Part shown: piece after piece, positions 28,301 to 36,477 of the stretch
Layout: each line of letters opens with the position of its first letter
Numbering within the stretch: the first letter of the stretch is position 1
DNA from: Nodosilinea sp. E11
GTDB taxonomy: Bacteria > Cyanobacteriota > Cyanobacteriia > Phormidesmidales > Phormidesmidaceae
Length of the DNA stretch: 64,000 nt
Direction of reading: 5' to 3'
NCBI RefSeq assembly: GCF_032813545.1
Contig: NZ_CP136520.1
Coordinates: 3,342,001 to 3,406,000, forward strand
Position numbers and translations under genes: made by a program
Notes under the pieces: model-generated
What the model was told of the DNA's origin: nothing
What the model saw: the letters and a program-made list of their open reading frames with translations, nothing else
The model's database searches: none

Positions 28301-29134
28301 ACTGCGTTTGGCATTAACTATTTTGTCCCCCACAAAATAGCTTCGACCGGTCCAGTCTTGGCCGATGGTCAACCCTCCACCAGCTTGCTCTCCCCTTACC
28401 TCTGTTTCACGCCCCATTGTCTTAAATAATTCGAGCCAACGCTGGGGAATTAATCCCTCCAGTTGGGGGTCGGTCTTTTGGGCAATAAAGCCAAAGTTAC
28501 CGCAGTAGAAGTAGTCGGCGCGACCAGACACTATCGCTACCGCATCAGAAACAGAACAAACCAGCGTGATGGCATTGGCGATCGCGAACATAGGAATCGC
28601 TAATACCAAAACGTTTGCCCAGAGCAATTGGGGAAACCCTGACAGCAAAGGCAAAAGGCTCCCATAGCAGAGGCTGGCCCATCCCACGGCCAAACCATTA
28701 AACAGCACCCCCCCCATAGCCTTACTGCGAACCTTCCAAGGCGTGCGATCGCCCACGGCAACCCAGGGGAGATGTTGACTATCCCGCGAGGGTAAAACAA
28801 TTGGCTGTAAAGGCAGGCAGGAGCGGACTACCTCTGCAAGTGTTCTATTTTCTAAGATTGATGCCAGGCTGAAGACCGCTGGGTTCTGATCGACCAGAAC
28901 CCGGATAAGACAATGCCCGAATCCGTGGATCAGTAGAGCACTATTCCACAGCACTCTTAACCCAAAGGCCGCTAACAAAGACCAAGCTATGCCCTGGCAA
29001 AGAAGTTGCCAACTTCCTAGGTCTAAATGATTTCCTTTAATGGTTTTAACAAAAGAAGTTTCCAGTAGAATTACACTTAGAATCTCTGGATAAATTTGAA
29101 TATTTGAAAAGCATGGTAATTTACCAAAATGCAA
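25397..29134 (-). CDS. giant membrane protein with internal glutaminase (GATase type 2) and SIS domains
   Basis: 1245 residues. Membrane helices occur at about 45-75 and 140-200. A GlmS-like type 2 glutaminase then begins at Cys211 (YFYCGNFGFIAQ) with RFGTSGPP at about 314, HNGD at 360-363 and the distal part GSFGLVTVSTLTPDKLVL at 537-554. Next is an SIS (sugar isomerase) fold with FAISQSGQTFSTL around 777-788 and GVENSLWLGE. Further helices (about 960-1040) and a C-terminal soluble domain follow. The order resembles glucosamine-6-phosphate synthase embedded in a membrane scaffold. The start is uncertain: TTG at 29134 with AAGG before it; no ATG occurs for over 100 codons. Confidence 0.75.
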   Translation of the reverse strand: MHFGKLPCFSNIQIYPEILSVILLETSFVKTIKGNHLDLGSWQLLCQGIAWSLLAAFGLRVLWNSALLIHGFGHCLIRVLVDQNPAVFSLASILENRTLAEVVRSCLPLQPIVLPSRDSQHLPWVAVGDRTPWKVRSKAMGGVLFNGLAVGWASLCYGSLLPLLSGFPQLLWANVLVLAIPMFAIANAITLVCSVSDAVAIVSGRADYFYCGNFGFIAQKTDPQLEGLIPQRWLELFKTMGRETEVRGEQAGGGLTIGQDWTGRSYFVGDKIVNAKRSNLTQSLEKVFHGTRDRAWRAGYRPRYNAITGVWHYRFGTSGPPSVLETHWHEWSPDRLEKVWQIENDKYTAKLQNVNHRITHNGDFDAWQLFGRLVDYRTLGLWLERVLQVPNQTVGDSPKIAGMMDLLITQGMWLPSVRLAYQLMIASSVDDAFGGAELTKDAPHTAPAGDQLERWAQLCEAAFVEHLNYLPAAKELTTSHSLYQLQQLMIHHLQQDNQLASIDQCKLCLFVQATLEGFLYNDLYRATQFFMLRARGSFGLVTVSTLTPDKLVLSSLGQPITIGVDPQQQYSIYASEPSAVDAVLLHKPKTYRLDLNQNTGEIAVLSPTHLEIFSMTEKRELQESEIIDRRFFYRQSPDLQRIPKLTTPGMDPIEKDLLDIPFILQTIRETWVDPTSWNRQSAEYLLSLLIPKARYLSEKQGKLKFFDLDPALAESRHVDILITGVENSLWLGERFAKDLKSIFPLLSIKTLSSNLVLQQLQHDFDSLGLAKQSIVFAISQSGQTFSTLQVLHTSDLLVRQGVIREFFVLTGEPTSFIGSSLARPVYSGEPFSRRMFTNKSGRRLAEPATASVAATHQTLTELLFYLTRQMQIAFPDQRPLGMTLSPEGLLVLQGMEDEFFLQGAVDILGANTSGEAQPTRLHRQIIEGGQRWSLHITETPLAWGIHALYIVITVGWLIPFGYSIPLAQTLMKGTLMLCNLPATTLLSKSLLTDCVLIDIGIYIFGPWLWTLGLRLLQRRQLLARTGKRTLVIGDVPWVQQTLRIYVSKLFSLSYGITSLEIHGANPQDHLVHQFGHQVVRGTLLFFGFPDGRCSEKQANEEKSVLMTARQANGIQHLRTGPEVIAVGTNPMLADQGFARVILLPSPTQQACEDSEQPPLTTNLIETLRESRYGSFRRLLTSYLFFWALAKRVASFPLLRYSFWRSQSRTKIMTTAAPVSATSLNRPEQEEITILDLAALVNREQS

Positions 29135-29420
29135 GCTGCCTTCGAGAAAGAGAGAGAAAAAAATCTTTTATTTGAATTGGATTTGATCTGTTTTCCATTT
29201 TGTCAAACAAGCGTTTATCAAAGGCATCAATCAATATCTGATTAGCCAGCCAACCCTCTGAACCGCCTTCAAAACCAGGAACATAACGCTTCGATCGCTG
29301 AATCCTATCAACCTTGTGTCACAAAGCTTCCGGAGACGCGAGCAACCTCCGAGCTATGCCCCCGGCAGTGTAGAGCCAGCCAGGCAAGGAGTACGCTGTC
29401 TGGAAACTTAAACCCATAGG

Positions 29421-29444
29421 GAAGCAATACGACGATCGCCGTAC
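29421..29444. promoter_or_regulatory. 24-bp direct repeat, copy A (candidate regulator site)
   Basis: GAAGCAATACGACGATCGCCGTAC, identical to copy B 190 bp to the right. It contains the imperfect palindrome TACGACGATCGCCGTA centred on CGATCG. Confidence 0.6.
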
Positions 29445-29610
29445 TAAATTATGAAGCTGCCATTGCCTGCTGAGAGAAGTATAAAAAATTGCTAGATTCC
29501 AGCTAAAAATACCCGGGCAAGCCTCCGAAATTGCTCTATCCTCCTTATGATTAGCCAAAATTTCTGATTTATTGACGTAATAGACCTAAGAATGCCAAAA
29601 TCTATTTTTA

Positions 29611-29634
29611 GAAGCAATACGACGATCGCCGTAC
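29611..29634. promoter_or_regulatory. 24-bp direct repeat, copy B (candidate regulator site)
   Basis: Identical to copy A and ending 36 bp before the LuxR-type start codon, a position suited to control of that gene. Confidence 0.6.
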
Positions 29635-29670
29635 CCAAATCTTAAGCAGCTCTGCTTTTGGTAGCAAAGT

Positions 29671-30810
29671 ATGGAAACCCTAACGAATGCGGATTGGAAA
29701 AGCCTTAATGGGTTCTTAAAGTCGCTCTACATCCCTTGCAGCTTGGAAGCTTTTCCAGTAGATCTCATAACTGCTTTGCCCAGGGTCGTTGGTTCAGAAC
29801 TGTCGGGAGTGGTCACTTTTCGCATGGGTGCCAAAACATTGCCACGTTTTGTGACATTCCCAGATCCGACGGTGGGTGTTACGGCAGAAACATATACAGC
29901 AGTGCCTCAGCATTTTTTCTCACATCCTGTAGCAAGTCACTATGAAAAAACAACAGATGAGCACGCTTTAGCTATATCTGATCTTTTGACCGAGTCAGAA
30001 TTTCACCGTCAAGACCTTCTATACACAGGCTTTTTTAAGCACTATGGCTTGGAAGATCAAATGGTAACTTACTTTAAACTTCCATCTACATTGCAAAAAC
30101 TGCCAAAGACTGATTCCTTTTATAGGGGACAAGAACGATGTGGTTTAATGATCAGCCGCGATCGCCGCAATTTCACCAAGCGCGATCGCCTCGTCCTAAA
30201 CCTTATCCGTCCCCACCTCAAACAGGCCTATGACAACCTGGCTGCTTTTCACCAAGTACACGACCATCTAGCTCAGCAGCAATCTGCCACCGACCAAACG
30301 GCTCTCATTGCCCTATCCACCTGCGGCACCGTGCAGTGGATCACCCAAAAAGCCGGGGAAATCTTACACCGCTACTTTCCACCCTCCAAGGCCCCGATTG
30401 CCCTGCCCGACCTGTTGCAGCAGTGGGTCAATCGTCAGCTCTCCATGTTTTCTCAGGTAGAAGAAGTTTGTAGAGTAGCTCGCCCCCTGAGACTACAGCT
30501 AGAAGAGCAACGGTTGGCCATTCGCTTTAGCTACTGCCCAAAAGTTGAACAGCTTTACCTGCTGCTCGAAGAGACTGAACCAGAGCCGTTCTCGGCAGAG
30601 TCATTGCAATTGCTGGGCTTAACCAAGCGAGAGTCAGAAGTCTTGTTTTGGGTGGCTAAAGATAAAAGCCTGGTGGAGGTAGGCAAGCTGCTGGGCATGA
30701 GCGATCGCACCGCCAAAAAACACCTAGAGCATATCTATGAAAAGTTTGGCGTTCAAACCCGTCTCTCTGCCGTCATGCATGCCCTAGGGCTTCTAGGCAT
30801 CTTTAACTAA
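29671..30810 (+). CDS. LuxR-family transcriptional regulator
   Basis: 379 residues. The C-terminal LuxR helix-turn-helix is clear at about 315-375: LGLTKRESEVLFWVAKDKSL, VEVGKLLGMSDRTAKKHLEH and KFGVQTRLSAVMHAL. The N-terminal 230 residues are a mixed fold that could be a sensory (GAF-like) domain; no receiver domain is present. The gene has two 24-bp repeats upstream and is divergent from the giant GATase/SIS gene, which suggests that it controls itself and its neighbour. Confidence 0.85.
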   Translation: METLTNADWKSLNGFLKSLYIPCSLEAFPVDLITALPRVVGSELSGVVTFRMGAKTLPRFVTFPDPTVGVTAETYTAVPQHFFSHPVASHYEKTTDEHALAISDLLTESEFHRQDLLYTGFFKHYGLEDQMVTYFKLPSTLQKLPKTDSFYRGQERCGLMISRDRRNFTKRDRLVLNLIRPHLKQAYDNLAAFHQVHDHLAQQQSATDQTALIALSTCGTVQWITQKAGEILHRYFPPSKAPIALPDLLQQWVNRQLSMFSQVEEVCRVARPLRLQLEEQRLAIRFSYCPKVEQLYLLLEETEPEPFSAESLQLLGLTKRESEVLFWVAKDKSLVEVGKLLGMSDRTAKKHLEHIYEKFGVQTRLSAVMHALGLLGIFN

Positions 30811-30835
30811 GACCCAAACAGCATCTGATTTTCTA

Positions 30836-30935
30836 GAATTCAATCTTTGCACCTTATCCATCTCCAGGCCCAGGGTAATAAACATGTGCCGATACTGGTA
30901 CGGACGACGATACTCGCTCACTACCCCTGATTGGC
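30836..30935 (-). pseudogene. fragment of an older tyrosine recombinase, outside the element
   Basis: The minus strand reads SEYRRPYQYRHMFITLGLEM, which resembles the box II RHTFITL region of integrases, followed by DKVQRL. Stops close it upstream. It lies 70-170 bp left of the attL repeat, so the tRNA-Cys site may have been used before. Confidence 0.35.
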
Positions 30936-31007
30936 AAGCTGCAGCACAATGCTAAACTCGCCGTCTGTCGGAACCTCTGGAGGCTGAATTGAGCGGTTTA
31001 CCGTTAA

Positions 31008-31057
31008 AAAGGCGACACCCGGATTCGAACCGGGGGTGGAGGTTTTGCAGACCTCTG
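31008..31057. repeat. left attachment site (attL), 3' part of tRNA-Cys
   Basis: 50 bp identical to 49295-49344, covering the T arm, variable region and anticodon stem of tRNA-Cys. It is a truncated tRNA that lacks the 5' half, as expected for the far end of an element integrated in the tRNA gene. Confidence 0.92.
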
Positions 31058-31190
31058 TAGGTAAACGTAAAAGGCTTGCCATATAAGCATTCTGGGTTGT
31101 GGTTGCTAATCCTTGCCTAAGAATAGCCCTATAAATTCCTGTTGGTGGAGCTGAGTTAGGGCAAAATTAGAGCAAATTCGTGGTTCTCTT

Positions 31191-31316
31191 GTGAGCAAAA
31201 AAAACCGCCGAATCCCTCCTCTCTATTTCCCCTTTCAAAGTTGGAAGCAAGCAGCCCTGGCCTATGTGCTTGGCTTTGCGGGGCTGGCGATTTTGTATCT
31301 GATTCTCAATAGGTAA
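31191..31316 (+). CDS. 41-residue single-helix membrane protein
   Basis: GTG start; a basic N-terminus (SKKNRRIPPLYF) and then one long helix ALAYVLGFAGLAILYLILNR at the end. The stop is four bases before the next ATG, so it leads the first operon of the element. Size and shape resemble small phage membrane or coat proteins, but no homology can be claimed. Confidence 0.5.
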   Translation: MSKKNRRIPPLYFPFQSWKQAALAYVLGFAGLAILYLILNR

Positions 31317-31320
31317 CCTG

Positions 31321-31623
31321 ATGACTGCTTTCAACCCTGCTACAGACTTACCCGCCAGCGTCAACTCTCTCTCTAAGTTGGTCGGATGGGCCAACGGAGC
31401 CTTCTACCAGCTCCACAAAGCCACTGACTACCAAGAATCTGTCGGTGGCATTTTAGTGCCAGTTGTCACGGCTCAAGATGGCCTGGCGGCTAACAAGACA
31501 GAGCGGATTATTTTTCGCGTTTCCTTAGAACTAGAAGATACCTGGCGCGCATCACCCCAACCATTCTGGGTGAATGTTCGAAGCATTTCTACCGCAGCAA
31601 TCCCAACGCAATACCGCCCATGA
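31321..31623 (+). CDS. hypothetical protein of the element, operon gene 2
   Basis: 100 residues, soluble, with a helical N-terminus and a strand-rich middle (SVGGILVPVVTAQDG, TERIIFRVSLELED). It overlaps the next gene by four bases (ATGA). Not recognised; likely works with the large protein that follows. Confidence 0.6.
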   Translation: MTAFNPATDLPASVNSLSKLVGWANGAFYQLHKATDYQESVGGILVPVVTAQDGLAANKTERIIFRVSLELEDTWRASPQPFWVNVRSISTAAIPTQYRP

Positions 31624-34058
31624 CGACTGTTCCCCTTGGTGAGAATCCCTACCTCTATCAAGGTGGGCCTACAGTTCCTCTGCGCCAGCAGCAAACCGGC
31701 ACCTATGCCGCCGACAGCTTGGGCAATCGGGTTTTTTATACCCCAGAGGGCCGATTGCCGAATAGTACCCTGGCCCCCGGCTTGGCCCCTACCGCAGGGC
31801 AGCTGGCTAGGCAAAGCCTCTCAGGCGCGGGCCTGGCTGGGGCTGCTATTGGCGGCGGCATCGGTGCAGCTCAAGCCTATAACCAAGGGGCCGGGCTGTT
31901 TGAGGGATTAGGCGTAGGCCTGGGGGGCGTAGCTGGCTCGGTTGGTGGCCAGGTGGCCGGTTTCGCTGGGGGCAGCGCTGCTGGTGGTGCGATCGGCTCT
32001 GCCGTGCCAGGCGTGGGCACTGTAGCGGGCGCGGGTGCTGGTGGCGTCGTTGGTGCAGTCGGCGGCGGCCTGGCGGGCGGTGCGGTCGGCGGTGCGGTCG
32101 GCGGTGGTATTGGGAGGGCCGTTGATGGTTTCTTTTGGCCAGATCCGGCAGAGCCGGGTGTAGGCATTCCCCCACAGCCAGGCGCGGCCACCCCTCGCCC
32201 CGGTGGGGAGGAATACCCTGGGCAGTTTCCCCCAGCAGCAGCTGGGGCCGGGCCTGTAGTTGTGCCTGGCGATCCTATCTATGGCCCTGCACCCTTCACT
32301 GGTGGGCAAATGCCAGGCATACTCTACCGAGCATCGGGCCGACTTGAATTCGATCGGGTTTGGTGCGATGGGTCGCTTACCGTTCCATGGAGTATTGAGT
32401 TTTTATCGGAATTCAATATTTTGGGGCCTGTCTCTAATGCTCGCCTGGAGTACAGTAACCCTGGCCTTTGTGGGCCGAGAAACCTGGCCTTGCTAATTAC
32501 TCAAGGCGATGGCTCTACAAGGGCCATCGCTCAAGACAACGATGTTTCCTTTCGAACGAAAGAAAAGGGCACTTTTACCCTTTCGTTCGAAAGGGCTGGC
32601 GGCCTGCCCGATACAGGCGGCAACCCTCCAGCTCCACAAACAGGCAGTACCACCCCAGAGCGATCGCCCAATCCCTACCGCCCTAATGGCACAGATGGCG
32701 CAGGCCGCCCGCGCGCGGTTCCAGCGGCACCTAATGCGCGCCCTACGGCCCCCGCGCCTAATTCACCTTGGCCAGAACGATCGCCCGCCCCTGTTCCCGA
32801 TACAGCTCCCATCGGGGCTGGCTCTCCTTTTGCGGCCCCAGACGCGCCCCCCAATTTCGCGCCTGCACCCGCTAGCCCTCAGCCCGACACCGACCCACTC
32901 GCACCAACTCAGCCCCAGCAACCCCTCGACCCGCTGAACCCCACTGGCCCCAGTCGCCCCCTGCAACCCGACCAAGAGGGCAAGCGAACCGCTCAACCCT
33001 TCTTTATTCCGGTTCCCATCCCTACCGGGTCGATCAACCCGCCAGGGTTTATTAATCCAGACCCGCCGATCACTGTCCCGGTGGGCTTGAGGCAGCCCGC
33101 AACCACCCCAACCGGCACCGCGATCGACCTCACCACCCCTGGAGAGATCACCACCACCAACCCCAACACCAGGCCCCAAATTGAGCCAGTACAGCAGCCC
33201 GCCCGCATTGAGGAGGGCAAGTGCTGCATTCCCCCGGCCAACCCAGAGATCATTAAGCGCCTGGAGCAAATCAAATCGGGCATTGGCTTCGACGGTATGC
33301 CTGTTAGCGTGCCAGACCAAATTGCCAAGCAAAACCCCTCCCAATTGCAGATCGGCTCACTGGCAGAACTGCATCTATGGCAGGTGCAGCAGCTTGACGG
33401 GGTTATGGGCCAATGGCCCCAGCAAATTCCCATCCCCACCCCAGCCGGGACGGTAAATGTGGGGATGCCGAATATGGCCGAGGCCGTGGCAGAGCTGGTG
33501 GGAATGATGGTGAGCCAGCAGGTGACGGCCACCCAAATTCTCAATACCACCAGTCGCACGCTAGCCCAGGCGGGCAGCGCCACCCAGCAGGCTCACCTGG
33601 CACACCTCACCGCCAAGGCCAACGCCGAATTTCTAGGCTTTGAGAGCCGCCCCAGCGTGGTTGATATGCCCCTGGCCTACACTCCAGGCCAAGACCCCTT
33701 CGACGGCCTGCTCAATGAGTCTGTGGCCAAGGTGAGGGGCTTTGAGAATGCAGACGGGCAAGACCTCAAGAGCATTCTGGCCGAACTGTTGCAGGCCGCC
33801 GCGATTATTCGCGCCGTTTACTGGAGAAGGCTAGATCCCAAGGGTGACCTTAAAACCCAAATCCGGCAAAACATCCGAGGGCAGGGCGATTTTGTGGATG
33901 AGGCCGCCGCCGGTGGGGGCCAGGGCGAAGACTGGGAAGCCTACCTAAGAGATGTGGAGGCCGGGTTTAGATCGGCCACTGGTGACGATAACCCCTACGG
34001 CAGACCCCCAGGGGAAGGCCCGCAAATCAGAGATCGCAGCCCAAAAAAGGATAGGTAA
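31620..34058 (+). CDS. 812-residue glycine-zipper and proline-rich protein
   Basis: Residues about 60-170 are a Gly/Ala-rich hydrophobic region with repeated GxxxG patterns (GLGGVAGSVGGQVAGFAGG, GGGLAGGAVGGAVGGGIG), able to enter membranes. A strand-rich domain with two cysteines follows at about 245-325 (VWCDGSLTVPWSIEFL), then a 200-residue Pro-rich linker, and a helical C-terminal region of about 270 residues. No family recognised. A membrane-penetrating or scaffold protein of a particle is a plausible inference. A 15-bp inverted repeat lies inside the gene at 32548-32594. Confidence 0.65.
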   Translation: MTTVPLGENPYLYQGGPTVPLRQQQTGTYAADSLGNRVFYTPEGRLPNSTLAPGLAPTAGQLARQSLSGAGLAGAAIGGGIGAAQAYNQGAGLFEGLGVGLGGVAGSVGGQVAGFAGGSAAGGAIGSAVPGVGTVAGAGAGGVVGAVGGGLAGGAVGGAVGGGIGRAVDGFFWPDPAEPGVGIPPQPGAATPRPGGEEYPGQFPPAAAGAGPVVVPGDPIYGPAPFTGGQMPGILYRASGRLEFDRVWCDGSLTVPWSIEFLSEFNILGPVSNARLEYSNPGLCGPRNLALLITQGDGSTRAIAQDNDVSFRTKEKGTFTLSFERAGGLPDTGGNPPAPQTGSTTPERSPNPYRPNGTDGAGRPRAVPAAPNARPTAPAPNSPWPERSPAPVPDTAPIGAGSPFAAPDAPPNFAPAPASPQPDTDPLAPTQPQQPLDPLNPTGPSRPLQPDQEGKRTAQPFFIPVPIPTGSINPPGFINPDPPITVPVGLRQPATTPTGTAIDLTTPGEITTTNPNTRPQIEPVQQPARIEEGKCCIPPANPEIIKRLEQIKSGIGFDGMPVSVPDQIAKQNPSQLQIGSLAELHLWQVQQLDGVMGQWPQQIPIPTPAGTVNVGMPNMAEAVAELVGMMVSQQVTATQILNTTSRTLAQAGSATQQAHLAHLTAKANAEFLGFESRPSVVDMPLAYTPGQDPFDGLLNESVAKVRGFENADGQDLKSILAELLQAAAIIRAVYWRRLDPKGDLKTQIRQNIRGQGDFVDEAAAGGGQGEDWEAYLRDVEAGFRSATGDDNPYGRPPGEGPQIRDRSPKKDR

Positions 34059-34060
34059 CT

Positions 34061-35638
34061 ATGGGTTTTACGCTCACTTCTGCCCAGCTATTCAGCAGGG
34101 GAGTACGGCTTCAGGTAGGCAACCGTGGGGGCGGTGGTGGCTTCTTTCAGAAGATTGTTCAGGCCGGTAAGCAACTGGCTCAGATATTCACCTGGGGCAA
34201 TTTGAGAGGCTTTCTAATCGGGGCAGCTCTGGCCCAGATCCCCAGCCTGGTTTTTAGCCTGACTAACCTCTGGTCGATGTTCACGAGCGCGGCGATCGAG
34301 TTGTATTACTTTGACTGGAACATCCCAGACGATCGCATAGACCAGATGGCTAAGGCCCGATGGAGCGCCTACGGCAGCATCCTGGGGGGCACTGCTGGCA
34401 ATGCCCTGGGGTTTTTCGCCTGCGGCATTGTGCCCGCCACATCGCTGTTTGCCTTTGACGAGCGTCTGGCTAGCTATGTGCTGCGCGAAGTGTCAGAGGA
34501 GGCCTTTGAGGAGCTGACCTTTGAGATCGCCTATGTGCTGCGCCAATCATTCCGCAACCTGGCCCGGCAGACCGCTGGATGGCTCTACAAAGGGGCGCGG
34601 CGGTGGCTAAAAGACCCTAGCAACCCCATCGGCGGGCTAATTTTTGGCAGCAATGCGGATAACGTACGAAATACCTGGGGAGAGGCCAACGCCCCTAGCT
34701 GGAGCTTTGCCCAGGCCGTAGAGGAGCGGGTCGAGAAAATCCCTAACCAGTTCTGGCAAAATTTTACTGAAGAGCTGATCGAGGAGGCGATCGACGCCTG
34801 CATAGAGGCCGGGTATGTGGTCTCTAACTCGATCGAAGGCTACTACGCCCAGCAGCGCCTGGCCGCCACCATCAACCAAGGCCCCCAGCGAGTGGTAGAG
34901 GTGCAACCCAACCGGGCCAATGATGCTGAAAAGTTTGTGGTAGCAGGCCCAGAGAGCGAAGTCAGGGGCCAGCTCACCACAATTCTCACCACCCACCAGA
35001 TGGTAGAGGATCGTGATTTAGGTCAAATCGTGGGCCAATCCCTCGACGACTACATTCGAGCCCGCCCCCTCGACGGCTTGAGATTGCAATTCAACCTCTA
35101 CAGCCTGAAAACTCCGCCCTATGCCCGTCGAGGAGAACAACGCCTAACAAGGGTAACCGTTACCATTCCCGAGGTTTCGCGTGCTCTGCTGGACTGGGAA
35201 CGCCTGCGCCAGGTATGTGGAGGCCCTAATGGTTACCTGTGGGGGCGCTGGCTGGCCAAGGCCAGGCTAAACAATGGCGGCACACTGAAGGTCTATGGAG
35301 GCACCGAGGCGGAGGCCGAGGACAGGCTGAGGGCATTCCTTACCCTGAGTACAGCAGAAATCAAGGGCCTGACCGTTACCGAGGAAAAACGCACGGGTGA
35401 ACGCCAGCGCAACCCCAAAATGTGGAAAGAGATCACCCGCGTTTATCCAGGCCACTTGACGATCATCAACCGCCAGAGAACGCTTTATTTAGACCGTGGC
35501 AGCCCCAGTACAGATGGAAATTTCATCGACAAGCGCGCCCGGTTTGATCTGTGGCGATCGACTAAACCTCCAGACTTTGACCAAAACGTCATAGAGCTGC
35601 TGCGGCGTCTAGACGCAGCAGATACTGCCGTTCCTTAG
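34061..35638 (+). CDS. 525-residue protein with N-terminal membrane segments
   Basis: The start is 2 bp after the previous stop. Hydrophobic segments at about 46-75 (RGFLIGAALAQIPSLVFSL) and 105-130 (GGTAGNALGFFACGIVP), then a helical region rich in Glu and Arg (EVSEEAFEELTFEIAY) and a C-terminal mixed domain (LRLQFNLYSLKTPPYARRG). No motif known to me. Together with the previous gene it probably forms one structural unit. Confidence 0.65.
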   Translation: MGFTLTSAQLFSRGVRLQVGNRGGGGGFFQKIVQAGKQLAQIFTWGNLRGFLIGAALAQIPSLVFSLTNLWSMFTSAAIELYYFDWNIPDDRIDQMAKARWSAYGSILGGTAGNALGFFACGIVPATSLFAFDERLASYVLREVSEEAFEELTFEIAYVLRQSFRNLARQTAGWLYKGARRWLKDPSNPIGGLIFGSNADNVRNTWGEANAPSWSFAQAVEERVEKIPNQFWQNFTEELIEEAIDACIEAGYVVSNSIEGYYAQQRLAATINQGPQRVVEVQPNRANDAEKFVVAGPESEVRGQLTTILTTHQMVEDRDLGQIVGQSLDDYIRARPLDGLRLQFNLYSLKTPPYARRGEQRLTRVTVTIPEVSRALLDWERLRQVCGGPNGYLWGRWLAKARLNNGGTLKVYGGTEAEAEDRLRAFLTLSTAEIKGLTVTEEKRTGERQRNPKMWKEITRVYPGHLTIINRQRTLYLDRGSPSTDGNFIDKRARFDLWRSTKPPDFDQNVIELLRRLDAADTAVP

Positions 35639-35804
35639 CGAGTTGATCTAAAACCCATTCTCGATCTCTCCCTGTCTCCTGAGATAACCGTCTGACCAAG
35701 TTGCCATAGGGTCTATATTCGTATGGTCTACCATAGCGGCCTTTCCTCCTTCTAATTGCGCGTCTAGATCGAGTGCTTAGCTTTGGATAAAGTAAAAGTT
35801 CCAT
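35589..35804 (-). CDS. small basic protein, antisense to the end of the upstream operon
   Basis: 71 residues from ATG 35804. Very basic N-terminal half (STRSRRAIRRRKGRYGRP) and a helical C-terminus (GNLVRRLSQETGRDREWVLD). It overlaps the 3' end of the 525-residue gene by 50 bp on the opposite strand. A DNA-binding role is possible. The gene could be spurious, but it fills the only gap between the two operons. Confidence 0.45.
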   Translation of the reverse strand: MELLLYPKLSTRSRRAIRRRKGRYGRPYEYRPYGNLVRRLSQETGRDREWVLDQLAKERQYLLRLDAAAAL

Positions 35805-35900
35805 AAATTTATAAGTCTGTTTTTTCCTTCTGTGCAATGACCGACAATCATGGATGTTGTACTGTCGTATTGATAGTTATAACCTAAGTAGATTCACCTG

Positions 35901-35928
35901 TTGACAGGTTCAAGGAATAGGCTAGGAT
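35901..35928 (+). promoter_or_regulatory. promoter of the second structural operon
   Basis: TTGACA at 35901 and TAGGAT at 35923 are separated by 16 bp, and the -10 box lies 30 bp before the ATG at 35958. Confidence 0.55.
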
Positions 35929-35957
35929 GCTGGACAGATGGACGTTCTAGGGCTTGC

Positions 35958-36461
35958 ATGGCAACAGTTACACCGGGCACAGGTGGCACTATCAAAAGCA
36001 CAACTGCTGAAGGGCAGGCTCACGAAATACTGAGCTTTATTTCCCTAAAACAGTTGAGTACGGTGGTAAACCCTGGTCAGGTGGAGAATGTTCTTGGCAG
36101 TCATGACCAACAGGCTCAAACCTTTAGTGGTACTTATCAGTTTTCGGTTTCTCAAGCCATCGACGGCAACGGAAATCTAACTTTAAGTGCGAATTCTTAT
36201 CTAGTGGGGGCTGGGTTTCAGGAAGGAACCGGGGGCACATTCAAAGGCAATACGCCAGAGAAGTATGCCCTTGAGGTGCTTATGTACCTCCAAAATCTAG
36301 AACGAACCCCCGCGCTAAACCCCAGCTCTAGAAACTTTGTGACTGGAACCTATAACAGCGACACCGGAGTGTATCAGGGCTCTTTTAATATCCCTGTGAT
36401 TATGGGCATTGATGCAACCTCCGGCGTGGTCTCTTATGGGGCCGATCCTTACCTACTCTAA
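35958..36461 (+). CDS. protein built from two copies of an about 80-residue domain
   Basis: 167 residues from ATG 35958. The halves match: PGTGGTIKSTTAEGQAHEIL with EGTGGTFKGNTPEKYALEVL, then an NP motif, a VTGTYNSDTGVYQGSF/VLGSHDQQAQTFSGTY motif and a conserved ANSYL/ADPYL end. Strand-rich and soluble. It opens the second structural operon, as the first gene after its promoter, which suggests a highly expressed structural component. No known fold can be named from sequence alone. Confidence 0.7.
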   Translation: MATVTPGTGGTIKSTTAEGQAHEILSFISLKQLSTVVNPGQVENVLGSHDQQAQTFSGTYQFSVSQAIDGNGNLTLSANSYLVGAGFQEGTGGTFKGNTPEKYALEVLMYLQNLERTPALNPSSRNFVTGTYNSDTGVYQGSFNIPVIMGIDATSGVVSYGADPYLL

Positions 36462-36477
36462 TCAGGAGACCTAACCC

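Larger units (their letters stand above)
29135..29670. other. divergent intergenic region between the GATase/SIS gene and the LuxR-type gene
   Basis: 535 bases with no convincing gene. It is AT-rich at the left and contains the two 24-bp direct repeats listed separately. It must hold the promoters of both divergent genes. Confidence 0.6.

Noticed and set aside
29319..29558. 79-codon minus-strand frame between the GATase/SIS and LuxR genes
   Set aside because: No protein-like pattern or ribosome-binding site, and it covers one of the 24-bp regulatory repeats.
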